A stretch of DNA of 64,000 nucleotides from Streptomyces sp. CG 926 (GTDB lineage: Bacteria; Actinomycetota; Actinomycetes; Streptomycetales; Streptomycetaceae): the NCBI RefSeq assembly GCF_003148825.1, contig NZ_QGGZ01000003.1:124001-188000 (forward strand), given 5' to 3'. The notes beneath the pieces were generated by a model. That model was not told where the DNA came from. It was given only the letters and a program-made list of their open reading frames with translations, and did not search any database. The translations under genes were made by a program, and so were the position numbers. Of the stretch, positions 13,798-22,222 are shown in pieces. Within the stretch, counting starts at the first letter, position 1, and each line of letters begins with the position of its first letter.

Positions 13798-15762
13798 TCA
13801 GCGGTCGGACGAGGCTTCGGGGCCGTGCGCCGTACGGAACCGCCGCACCATCAGCGCGTGGCCCGGGCCGGTGGCGGCCTCGTACGCGCCGAGGGCGTTG
13901 ACCCGCTCCACGGTGGAGGAGCCCAGCTCGGCCCGCAGATCGGGCGAGCGGGAGAGCAGGAACATGCCCTCCTCCGTGTAGCCCTCGTCCAGCCAGCCCT
14001 GCCACAGCGCGTCCCGGTCCTGCTCCTGGCCGGCGAAGTACGCGGTGCTCCGCTCCCGTGGCGCGGTGGGCGGGGCGGTGTCCGGGACGGGGGCGGCGCG
14101 CAGGACGATCCGCCGGCCGCCGAGGTAGGCGATCCGCAGGCCCTTGCGGATGCAGAAGACCAGCGCCTCGGCCGCGGTGTCCACGACCGGCTCGCCGCGG
14201 TCGTTGAGCGAGGTGTTGCACACGATCGGCACCCCGGTCCGGGCGTGGAACGCCCCGATCGCGCGGTGCAGCAGCGGGTTGGCCGCCGCGGTGAGGACTT
14301 GGTGGCGCGCCGATCCGTCCAGGTGCACGATCGCCGGTACGGCGTCGCGTACCTCCGGCCGCACCTGGACGGTCTCCAGCATGTACGGGGACGGCCGGTC
14401 GCCGTCGAACCAGTCCGGGGCGTACTCGGCCGCCACGATCGGGGCGACCGGGCGCCACCACTGCCGCTGCTTGTACGCGTTGAGCAGGTCCTTGACCTTC
14501 GTCGACCGGGGGTCGCCGAGCAGACTGCGATGGCCGAGGGCCCGGGGGCCGATCTCGGCGGCGCCGTCCACCCAGGCGACGACGCTGTCGTCGAGGTCCT
14601 CGGCGAACCGCTCGGGCGAGAAGTCGCCGACCTCCTCGATCCACGGCGCGAACTCCGCCAGCGCGGCGTCCACGTCACGCAACTCGTTGCCGTAGTAGGC
14701 CGATTCGATCAGGATGTCGGCGCTGTCCAGGGCGCCGGTCCCGTACAGGGCGAGCAGCCCGAGTCCCAGTGCCTGGCCGGAGTCGTTGGCGCAGGGCGGG
14801 GTGAGCAGGCCCTTGAAGCCGAAACGGTCCATCAGCAGGGAGTTGGCGGGGCAGTTCAGCGCGAAACCGCCGCTCGTGGAGAGGTAGGCGTCCTCCGCCC
14901 GGACGCCGCCGATCGCCAGCAGGCGTTCGACGTTGCGGACCGCGACCAGCTCGCAGCACCGCTGGACGACCTCCATGACGGCGCTCTGCAGGTTCTCCTC
15001 GTCGGTGAACTCCCGGTCCAGCTCCTTGCCCGCCAGCTGCCGGCGGGCCTCGGACACGATCGAGGCGACGACCCGGTGGGCGTCCTGCCACGGTGCCCGC
15101 CGCCCGCCGAACAGCTCGACGCCGGCCATGACCGCTTCGACGTCGAGGTCGATCCGGGTCCGGCAGGCCGAGGCCAGGGCCATGAGGGTGCCCGGCTCCT
15201 TGCCGAAGATCGTCTCGGCCGCCGTGTAGAGGGGGCCGGGGGATTCCACCGGGGCGAAGGCCGGCCGTCCCTGGACGGAGACGCACCCGGCGTACCAGGC
15301 GCTCTTGGTCTCCCGGTCCTGGACGAAGTCGGGGCCGCCGTCCACGGCCATCGCGATGATCGTCTCCCGTTTGAACAGCGCGCTGTCCATCAGCAGGCCG
15401 CTGAAGAGATGACCGAGGCTGTGGAGGGGGAAGTCCTCGGCGCCGGCCGGGACCGGGATCTCCGCGTGGCCGGGCAGGCCCGGGGTGCCCCAGGAGGCGC
15501 TGATGTCCGACAGGTCCAGGCCCTCGGTGGCGAGCAGTCCGTTCAGGAACGCCTCGGCCCGGGCGGGGGTGTAGAGCGGCTGATGGTGGTGCTTGTGGCC
15601 ACTGACCCGTTCGAGTTCCCAGACGCGTACGAGCTCCACGGCCCGGCCGCCGCGTCGCCACAGGGCGACGTTCTGGTCGTGGCGCGCGGACAGCACGGCG
15701 GTGGGACCCGGCGGTGTCAGGTAGCCGGAAAGGAAGTACTCGACGTCATGCCGATCGGCCAC
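13798..15762 (-). CDS. NodU/CmcH-family O-carbamoyltransferase
   Basis: A 654-residue protein of the usual family length, from GTG 15762, seven bases after GAGGAG. The N-terminal part is Kae1-like, with the metal-binding stretch FPLHSLGHLFSG. The C-terminal part has the hallmark EIGPRALGHRSLLGDPRS and, further on, CNTSLNDRGEPVV. Relatives (TobZ, NodU, CmcH, NovN) use ATP and carbamoyl phosphate to carbamoylate a hydroxyl group via carbamoyl-adenylate. In this cluster the acceptor is probably a hydroxyl installed by a P450 or the Rieske enzyme, or a surviving Ser/Thr side chain of the core. It begins 45 bases after the YCII gene in the leftward maturation operon. Confidence 0.93.
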   Translation of the reverse strand: MADRHDVEYFLSGYLTPPGPTAVLSARHDQNVALWRRGGRAVELVRVWELERVSGHKHHHQPLYTPARAEAFLNGLLATEGLDLSDISASWGTPGLPGHAEIPVPAGAEDFPLHSLGHLFSGLLMDSALFKRETIIAMAVDGGPDFVQDRETKSAWYAGCVSVQGRPAFAPVESPGPLYTAAETIFGKEPGTLMALASACRTRIDLDVEAVMAGVELFGGRRAPWQDAHRVVASIVSEARRQLAGKELDREFTDEENLQSAVMEVVQRCCELVAVRNVERLLAIGGVRAEDAYLSTSGGFALNCPANSLLMDRFGFKGLLTPPCANDSGQALGLGLLALYGTGALDSADILIESAYYGNELRDVDAALAEFAPWIEEVGDFSPERFAEDLDDSVVAWVDGAAEIGPRALGHRSLLGDPRSTKVKDLLNAYKQRQWWRPVAPIVAAEYAPDWFDGDRPSPYMLETVQVRPEVRDAVPAIVHLDGSARHQVLTAAANPLLHRAIGAFHARTGVPIVCNTSLNDRGEPVVDTAAEALVFCIRKGLRIAYLGGRRIVLRAAPVPDTAPPTAPRERSTAYFAGQEQDRDALWQGWLDEGYTEEGMFLLSRSPDLRAELGSSTVERVNALGAYEAATGPGHALMVRRFRTAHGPEASSDR

Positions 15763-15806
15763 GGCACTGCTCCTCTGCTTGCTGTCCGGTGGGTTCATCG
15801 GGGTGT

Positions 15807-16133
15807 TCAGGAGGCGCCGGGACGATCGCAGCGGCGCAGCCCGACCGCGTTCCCGGGGCCCACCGGCATCCGCCGGGCCCACTCCCGTGCTTCTTCCTCG
15901 GTGGCCACCTCGATCAGCCACAGGCCGCCGAGCTCCAGCTCGCCGGGCGTCGCGCGGTCCTCCCCGGCAGCGCCGTCGGGGCGGGCCAGCCGGGCGCCGT
16001 AGCGCACCCGCACCCCCGCCTCGGCGAGGTCACGGCCGTAGGCGCGGTTCGCCTCGTACCGTTCCTGGCGTTCGGTCGGAGACATGTCGTCCCATGCGCG
16101 CTCTTCGCCGTAGACGAGCAGTGCGAATTCCAT
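15807..16133 (-). CDS. YCII-domain protein
   Basis: A 108-residue protein with the DGPF/YCII fold seen in small actinobacterial proteins: MEFALLVYGEERAWDDM at the start, YGARLARPDG in the middle, GLWLIEVATEEEAREWARRMP near the end. YciI-type proteins are dimeric ferredoxin-like folds, and some have hydrolase or isomerase activity on small molecules. In Streptomyces they are often paired with ECF sigma factors, but none is here. It lies 12 bases after the second NHLM ABC gene in the maturation operon, so a tailoring or accessory role is possible; no function is claimed. Confidence 0.85.
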   Translation of the reverse strand: MEFALLVYGEERAWDDMSPTERQERYEANRAYGRDLAEAGVRVRYGARLARPDGAAGEDRATPGELELGGLWLIEVATEEEAREWARRMPVGPGNAVGLRRCDRPGAS

Positions 16134-16145
16134 GAAGATCCTTCC

Positions 16146-19100
16146 TCAGGAGACCTGGCGGCTGGCCAGGCGGGCGAACAGGCCGTTCTCGTCGGCGAGC
16201 AGTTCCTCGTAGCGGCCCTGCTGCACGATCCGTCCCTGGTCGAGGACGATGACCTTGTCGGCGTCGGCCACCGTCGACAGCCGGTGGGCGATGACGATCC
16301 GGGTGGCGCTGAGCTTGCGGGTGCTCTCCGCGACCAGCCGCTGGGTCGGGTTGTCCAGGGCGCTGGTGGCTTCGTCGAAGAAGACGATGCGGGGGCGGGC
16401 GACCAGGGCGCGGGCGATCATGAGCCGCTGGCGCTGTCCGCCGGAGAGGGTGTTGGTCCCTTCGGAGAGCACGGTATTCATGCCCATGGGCATGGCCGAG
16501 ATGTCGTCGGAGATGCCCGCCATGGATGCCGCCACCCAGGCGTCGTCCAGGGTGTGGCTGCTGCTGCCGATGATGTTGGCCTTGATGTCGCCGGCGAGCA
16601 GCGAGCCGTTCTGCAGCACGACGCCGCACTGTCGGCGGACGGCCGAGACCTCCAGCTCCGCCAGGTCCTGCCCGTCGTACAGCACCGTGCCCGACACCGG
16701 CTGTTCGAAGCCCAGCAGCAGCCGCAGCACGGTGGACTTGCCGCTGCCCGAGGAGCCGACGATGGCGACGAACTCGCCCGGCGCGATGGAGAGGGTGACG
16801 TCGTCCAGCACGAGCGGGCCGTCGTCGCCGTAGCGGAAGGAGACCCGACTGAGGTCGAGCCGGCCGGAGAGGTCCCCCGGGGCGGCCTTGGACCGGTCGA
16901 CCTCCGGTGCCGTCTCCAGGATCGGGCGCAGCTTCTCCAGCAGCGGTACGACGCCCATCGCCGTGATCGCCGCCGAGGTGAACTGCAGGCTGGAGGCCAG
17001 GAGCAGGTTGAAGGCCGCGAAGAAGGAGAGGAAGGCCGCGATGGGCACCTGGTCCTGCAGCGGCCCGCCGATCACCGCGAAGATGATGACCGAGCACACC
17101 AGCGGGAAACCGGCGTTGAAGGTCGTCACGATGTTCTGCACCCGCCGGGACGCGGCGGCCAGGCTGCGGCCCTTGGCCAGTTCCGAGGCCCAGACACCGA
17201 ACACCCGGTCCTCGGCGGCGGTGACCCTGAGCTTGGGTACGGCGGTGAGCAGTTGGAAGACCCGCGAGGACAGCTTCTGCTCGTGTGCGTAGAGCTTGCG
17301 CTGCCAGCGCACCTCGATCCGTCCGGCCACCAACGCGAACACCGCTCCGACCAGCACCAGCACGGTGGCCAGCAGCGCGAGCCGCAGGTCGTAGAAGTAG
17401 ACGAGGACGAGATTGGCGGAGCCGGTGATGAAGCCCAGGGTGGCGCTGGTCATCATGCCCGAGAGCATTTCCTGGGCGGCGCTGACACCGAGCACGGTCG
17501 TGCCCAGTTCCCCGGTGGAATAGCGGGTGAAGAAGGACGTGGGCAAGGAGAGCAGTTTGGTCCAGACGCCCACCTGCATGGCGGCGGTGGATCGGCTCTC
17601 GATGCGCAGGACGGCGATGTTCTGGACGATGGACAGCGCCGCGACGACCAGGGCCGAGCCGATCACCACCAGCGAACCCTGGACGATCAGACCCCGCTGG
17701 GCCTGCGCGACGAAGGTGCCGAGGACCTGCCCGGTCATGACCGGGACCAGCAGGCCGACCAGGGCGGCCAGGGCCGCCGTCCAGGCGAACATCCACAGGT
17801 CGCGCCGGTTGCTGCGGATACCGAAGCGCAGCAGCCCGCTGATCGACCGGACCGCGGAGGGCAGCGGCTGGTAGAGCATGACGGCCTTGGTCTGCAGCTC
17901 CTCGGCGAGCTTGCCGGTCACCTCGGTGATCTTGCCCGCCTCGGCCAGCACATAGCGGCCGCCGATGGGAAGCAGCGCCACCGGCTGATCGCCCACCTTG
18001 CGGTAGCCGATCGCCGGGCCGAAGTCCGTCCGCCACCACCGGCCGTCCAGCCGGATGGCTCGGGTGCGGACACCGGAGGCGTGGGCGATGGACTGGAGGT
18101 CGTCCAGGTTGCGGCCGTGACCGCTGCCGACCAGGGGTGCCTTGACGGTGAAACCCTGGTGCGCGGCGACCAGCCGGGCGGCCGCCAGCGTCGGCGGGTC
18201 CGCGGCGACGTCCGCGAGCCGGATCCGGGCCTCGGTGTCGTGCAGGACGGCCTCGAAGCTGCGGGCCGTGGTGGCCAGGGTGCCGGCCTCGTGGGCCTGG
18301 CGGACGTCGAGGGCCTGGCGTTCCAGGCCGCGCTGGCCCTCGATGCGCCGGTCGACGGTGTAGAGCAGGCGGGTCGCGTGGGCGAGCAGGAGTCCCCAGA
18401 GGGCTCCCTCGTCGAGCAGTTCCCGCGAGGAACGGGCCCGCAGCCGGGCGGGTGAGTCGGCGATCAGCCAGTCGCGCTGGGTGAGGCAGGTCTCCATACC
18501 GGTCGTGAGCCGCCCGGAGACGCCCTCGCCGAGCTCGACCGAGCCCTCCTCCACCCGCACCCAACGGACACCGTCCACCGAACGCACGGCCGCTCCGGCG
18601 GCGAGCTCGGTCGGCCCGTCGGTGGACAGGGGGACGAACTCACGGGGCGGCAAGGTGTCGCGCAGCGCTTGGGCGAGAGCCACGATGCCCTGCTCCAGGC
18701 CGTCCAGGAACTGCTGCACCGCGTCCCGGTAGGCCTCGGTGGACAGGGCGCGCACCGCCAGCCCCGACGGGGTGTCGCAGGCGGCTCGGCGGGCCGAGAG
18801 GCCTTCGAGGTGGGAGAGCGGCAGGTACGACAGCACAGTGTCGGGCACCGGCCGGCCGACGATGCCGTGCCGCGGTCCGGACGGCGATCCCATGAGCAGG
18901 GCTCCGGCCTCCACACGGGCCAGGAAGTTCCAGCGCCCGGTGGGTACTCCGTCCACCAGGCGGACCGCGAACAGGTCCACGGCGCCGGACTCCACCAGCA
19001 GCACGCGGCGTACGTCGTCCAGGACGGTGAACGGGTCGGTGTCGAGGTCGGCGGGGGTGGCCGCGTCGGAGAAGAACGGCGCGAACGCGGAGGTGATCAC
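16146..19100 (-). CDS. NHLM system ABC transporter, second subunit (no active peptidase)
   Basis: A 984-residue protein from GTG 19100, overlapping the upstream stop as GTGA. Residues 1-330 are a soluble region followed by a C39-like segment without the catalytic cysteine. Residues 400-690 hold about six membrane helices. The C-terminal ATPase has GSSGSGKSTVLRLL, LSGGQRQRLMIARAL and IVFFDEATSALD. This is the partner protein found beside the C39-ABC protein in nitrile-hydratase-leader (NHLM) bacteriocin systems. It probably forms a heterodimeric exporter with the next gene upstream. Confidence 0.9.
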   Translation of the reverse strand: MITSAFAPFFSDAATPADLDTDPFTVLDDVRRVLLVESGAVDLFAVRLVDGVPTGRWNFLARVEAGALLMGSPSGPRHGIVGRPVPDTVLSYLPLSHLEGLSARRAACDTPSGLAVRALSTEAYRDAVQQFLDGLEQGIVALAQALRDTLPPREFVPLSTDGPTELAAGAAVRSVDGVRWVRVEEGSVELGEGVSGRLTTGMETCLTQRDWLIADSPARLRARSSRELLDEGALWGLLLAHATRLLYTVDRRIEGQRGLERQALDVRQAHEAGTLATTARSFEAVLHDTEARIRLADVAADPPTLAAARLVAAHQGFTVKAPLVGSGHGRNLDDLQSIAHASGVRTRAIRLDGRWWRTDFGPAIGYRKVGDQPVALLPIGGRYVLAEAGKITEVTGKLAEELQTKAVMLYQPLPSAVRSISGLLRFGIRSNRRDLWMFAWTAALAALVGLLVPVMTGQVLGTFVAQAQRGLIVQGSLVVIGSALVVAALSIVQNIAVLRIESRSTAAMQVGVWTKLLSLPTSFFTRYSTGELGTTVLGVSAAQEMLSGMMTSATLGFITGSANLVLVYFYDLRLALLATVLVLVGAVFALVAGRIEVRWQRKLYAHEQKLSSRVFQLLTAVPKLRVTAAEDRVFGVWASELAKGRSLAAASRRVQNIVTTFNAGFPLVCSVIIFAVIGGPLQDQVPIAAFLSFFAAFNLLLASSLQFTSAAITAMGVVPLLEKLRPILETAPEVDRSKAAPGDLSGRLDLSRVSFRYGDDGPLVLDDVTLSIAPGEFVAIVGSSGSGKSTVLRLLLGFEQPVSGTVLYDGQDLAELEVSAVRRQCGVVLQNGSLLAGDIKANIIGSSSHTLDDAWVAASMAGISDDISAMPMGMNTVLSEGTNTLSGGQRQRLMIARALVARPRIVFFDEATSALDNPTQRLVAESTRKLSATRIVIAHRLSTVADADKVIVLDQGRIVQQGRYEELLADENGLFARLASRQVS

Positions 19101-21397
19101 AGGTCGCCCCCTTCGGCGGTGCGGACCGAATCGATGAGACCGGCGTAGTGGCCGCCGCGGGCCAGCAGGTGCTCGTGGGTGCCGCGTTCGGCGATCTGCC
19201 CCTTGTCGAGCACGATGATCTCGTCGGCGTCCCGCACGGTGGACAGGCGGTGGGCGATGGTCAGGCAGGCGCAGCCACGGCGGCGCAGGTTGTCCATGAT
19301 GACTCGTTCGGTTTCCGGGTCCAGGGCGCTGGTGGCCTCGTCCAGGATGAGCAGGGTGGGCTGGGTGGCCAGGGCGCGCGCGAGTTCCAGGCGCTGGCGC
19401 TGGCCGCCGCTGAAGTTGCGTCCGCCCTCCCAGACCATGGAGTGCAGACCACCGGGGCGGGCCATGACCGTCTCGAAGATGGCGGCGTCGTGCAGCGCGG
19501 AGACGATGACGTCGTCGGGGACGTCGTCGTTCCACAGCGCGAGGTTGTCCCGGACGCTGCCCTCGAAGAGGGAGATGTCCTGGTCGACATAGGCGACCGA
19601 GGCGGCGAGCACGGTGCGCGAGATCTCCTCGCGGGGCCGGCCGTCGAGCAGGATGCGGCCCGACCACGGCGCGTACAGACCGGTGAGCAGCCTGCCGAGG
19701 GTCGACTTCCCGCTGCCGGAGCTGCCGACGACGGCGATCCGGCGGCCGGGCACCACGGAGAAGGACAGGTCCTTGATGAACGGCGCGGCCAGCGGGCTGT
19801 AGCCGAAGGTGACGTCCTCGAACTCCAGGTGCCCGTCGAGGCGCCCGGTGCGCGAGGGGTCCTCCGGAACGTCGAAGGAGGTGTCGGCCGGATAGTGCTC
19901 GACGTCGTACAGCCGCTTGATGTCGGCGGTGACGTCCTGGAGCCGGCCGCCGAGGTTGGTGAGCTGGGTGACCGGGCGGCTGAGCGCGGCGAGCAGGGTC
20001 TGGAAGGAGACCAGGATGCCGACGCTGATCGCGCCGTCCACCACCCGCTGACCGCCGACCAGCAGGATCAACCCGCTGTTGAGGGAGGCGAGCATCGGGG
20101 GCACCACGATCAGCACGGCCGTCGGGACGCCCAATTGCTGCTTCGCGGAGATGACCTTGGCCAGGAAGCCCGCCCAGCGGCTGAAGGCATCGGGCTCGGC
20201 GCCGGTGGCCTTGACCGTCTCGATCTGGCTGAGGGTGGTGAAGGTGGTCGCCGTGAGGTTGCCGCGGTCGGTGCGCAGCGCCACCACGGCGTCCGTACGG
20301 GCCCGGGCGACCCAGCGCAGCACCACGATGTTCAGCAGCGCCATGCCGACACCGATGGCGCCGAGGAGGACGTCGAAGTGGATCAGCAGGGCGGCGTAGA
20401 ACACCACGAGCACGAGGTTGACGACGGTGAGGGCGAGGTCCCGGGAGAGGATCTCGGCCACGACGTCGTTGCCCGCGACCCGGTTGGCCACCTCGGCGGG
20501 ACGTCGCTGCATGAAGAAGTCGACGGGCAGCCGCAGGAGATGGCGGAAGAAGCGGGCCGAGGAGACCAGCCCCATCCGGATCTCCAGGCGCAGCAGGTAG
20601 TGCCGCTGCACGGAGGTGAGGACGAAGACGCACAGCGCCGTGAACATCATGGCGAGCAGCAGGGGCACCAGGTACCCCGCCGATCCTCCCGCCAGGACCC
20701 GGTCGATGAAGACCCGGGTGAAGGCGGGGGTGGCGATGCCCGGAACGACCAGCAGCGCGCTGGCCATCAGCACGAGCGGCAGGGCCCGCCCCGAGGGCAG
20801 CCGACGCGACAGCAGCGCGGCGCCGACCTTGGTACGGGTACCGCCGCGCACGAAGTCCGGGCCGGGCTCGAAGGACAGGACGACTCCGGTGAAGCCGGAG
20901 TCGAACTCCTCCCAGGCCATCAGCCGGGGCCCGCCGGCGGGGTCGTTGACGGCCACGACGGTCTTGCCGTACTGGGTGCGCACGCCCTCGACGACCAAGA
21001 AGTGCTGGAAGGCCCAGAAGATGATGACCGGGCGGTCGAGGTCCTTCAGGTTCTCCGCTTCGGTCTGGTAGCCCCGGGCGGTCATGCCGTACTGGCGGGC
21101 CGCCGCCAGGACGGTGGCGGCGTTGGCGCCGTCCCGGGACACCCCGCACACGCCGCGCAGCTCTTCGAGCGGGACGTGGCGTCCGTAGTGGGCGAGGATC
21201 ATCGCCAGGGAGGCCGCGCCGCACTCCACCGACTCCATCTGCATGACGGTGGGGACCTTGTGGCGCCAGGGCCGCATGCGGGGCAGCGGCATCCGTCGGC
21301 GCCAGCCGCCCGGCCGGTCGGGTCCGCGGGTGGCGGGCGGGGTCGTGTCCTTCGCCGGGGGCTCGGCCGGGGGCTTGGCCAGGGTGCTCTGCGTCAT
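19097..21397 (-). CDS. NHLM system C39 peptidase-containing ABC transporter
   Basis: A 766-residue protein with three parts. Residues 45-180 are a C39 cysteine peptidase with catalytic Cys in QMESVECGAASLAMI, His in QHFLVVEG and Asp in VNDPAGG. A six-helix membrane domain covers residues 200-490. The ATPase has GSSGSGKSTLGRLLTGL, FSGGQRQRLELARAL and LLILDEATSALDP. C39 proteases cut leaders after a double glycine and the transporter exports the core. Both precursors have GG or GGG between leader and cysteine block, a good match. It is cotranscribed with the membrane-fusion gene 12 bases upstream. Confidence 0.94.
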   Translation of the reverse strand: MTQSTLAKPPAEPPAKDTTPPATRGPDRPGGWRRRMPLPRMRPWRHKVPTVMQMESVECGAASLAMILAHYGRHVPLEELRGVCGVSRDGANAATVLAAARQYGMTARGYQTEAENLKDLDRPVIIFWAFQHFLVVEGVRTQYGKTVVAVNDPAGGPRLMAWEEFDSGFTGVVLSFEPGPDFVRGGTRTKVGAALLSRRLPSGRALPLVLMASALLVVPGIATPAFTRVFIDRVLAGGSAGYLVPLLLAMMFTALCVFVLTSVQRHYLLRLEIRMGLVSSARFFRHLLRLPVDFFMQRRPAEVANRVAGNDVVAEILSRDLALTVVNLVLVVFYAALLIHFDVLLGAIGVGMALLNIVVLRWVARARTDAVVALRTDRGNLTATTFTTLSQIETVKATGAEPDAFSRWAGFLAKVISAKQQLGVPTAVLIVVPPMLASLNSGLILLVGGQRVVDGAISVGILVSFQTLLAALSRPVTQLTNLGGRLQDVTADIKRLYDVEHYPADTSFDVPEDPSRTGRLDGHLEFEDVTFGYSPLAAPFIKDLSFSVVPGRRIAVVGSSGSGKSTLGRLLTGLYAPWSGRILLDGRPREEISRTVLAASVAYVDQDISLFEGSVRDNLALWNDDVPDDVIVSALHDAAIFETVMARPGGLHSMVWEGGRNFSGGQRQRLELARALATQPTLLILDEATSALDPETERVIMDNLRRRGCACLTIAHRLSTVRDADEIIVLDKGQIAERGTHEHLLARGGHYAGLIDSVRTAEGGDL

Positions 21398-21409
21398 GGC
21401 GATGTCCCC

Positions 21410-22222
21410 TCAGCGTCCGAGGATCAGATTGAACGGGGTCTGTTTGCCGAGATTGATCGTGGCCGACACCCCCACCTGGGTGGTCAGCGCCGTCTGGGGG
21501 CCGCTGGTGTTGGACCAGGCGAAGCCGGAGCGGGTGTTCTCGTCGCGCACCAGGTCCACGACGACCAACCGGGGCGCGGAGCCGGAGGCGAACTGCCGCG
21601 CCGCCAGCTCGCCGCCCACCAGGCCGGACAGGGCCTGCGACGTCAGCGGGTAGGGGCTGACGGAAGTGACGGTTCCGCGGAGCAGGCCGAAAGCGGCGGG
21701 CGGGGCCGTGGACACGGCCAGGTCCACCTTGTTGCCCGGATGGAGCCGTGCGGCCCGGTCGGCGGGCACGAACACCATGGCGATCATGCGATCGCCGGAG
21801 ACGTCGGTGCGCTCCACGGTCAGGACGGCGGAGCCGACGTCGATCATCTGGCCGTCGCTGACCGCCAGCCCGACCACGTGGCCCGCGAACGGGCTGGTGA
21901 TCCGGCGGACCTGACCGGCGGGATCCTGCACCTCGATGACCGTCTGCCCCGCGGTGACCGTGGCGGTGGGCTGGGTGAGCACCCGCTGCACCATGCCGGT
22001 GAAGGGACTCTGCACCTGCGCCGTGCCGCCCGGGCGGGTCAGCATCCCCGGCGCGCTCACACTGATCAGCAACTGGCCGGCGAACGCCCAGATCACCGCG
22101 GCGGTCATGGTGATCATGACGACGAACAACGCGATCCAGCCACGTGGCGCCGCCAGCAGGGTGGGCGAGTCCAGTTCGTCGGGCTCGCGCATCCGCTGGA
22201 GCGCCTTGAAGCGGAACATCAT
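21410..22222 (-). CDS. NHLM system membrane-fusion (HlyD-like) secretion protein
   Basis: A 270-residue protein; ATG 22222 lies in an ATGA overlap with the SagB stop and follows GGGGAGGAG. One transmembrane helix is at residues 27-50 (GWIALFVVMITMTAAVIWAF). Lipoyl/barrel-sandwich hybrid segments follow (VQSPFTGMVQRVL, TSPFAGHVVGLAVSDGQMI), as in HlyD adaptor proteins. It is the usual third component of NHLM export systems and would link the two ABC proteins in the cell envelope. In Gram-positive cells its exact role is not settled. Confidence 0.9.
   Translation of the reverse strand: MMFRFKALQRMREPDELDSPTLLAAPRGWIALFVVMITMTAAVIWAFAGQLLISVSAPGMLTRPGGTAQVQSPFTGMVQRVLTQPTATVTAGQTVIEVQDPAGQVRRITSPFAGHVVGLAVSDGQMIDVGSAVLTVERTDVSGDRMIAMVFVPADRAARLHPGNKVDLAVSTAPPAAFGLLRGTVTSVSPYPLTSQALSGLVGGELAARQFASGSAPRLVVVDLVRDENTRSGFAWSNTSGPQTALTTQVGVSATINLGKQTPFNLILGR

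Noticed and set aside
16146..21224. A 1692-residue fusion of the two NHLM ABC proteins
   Set aside because: The upstream part of this frame is a shadow of the C39-ABC gene. GTG 19100 overlapping the upstream stop gives the expected 984-residue second subunit.
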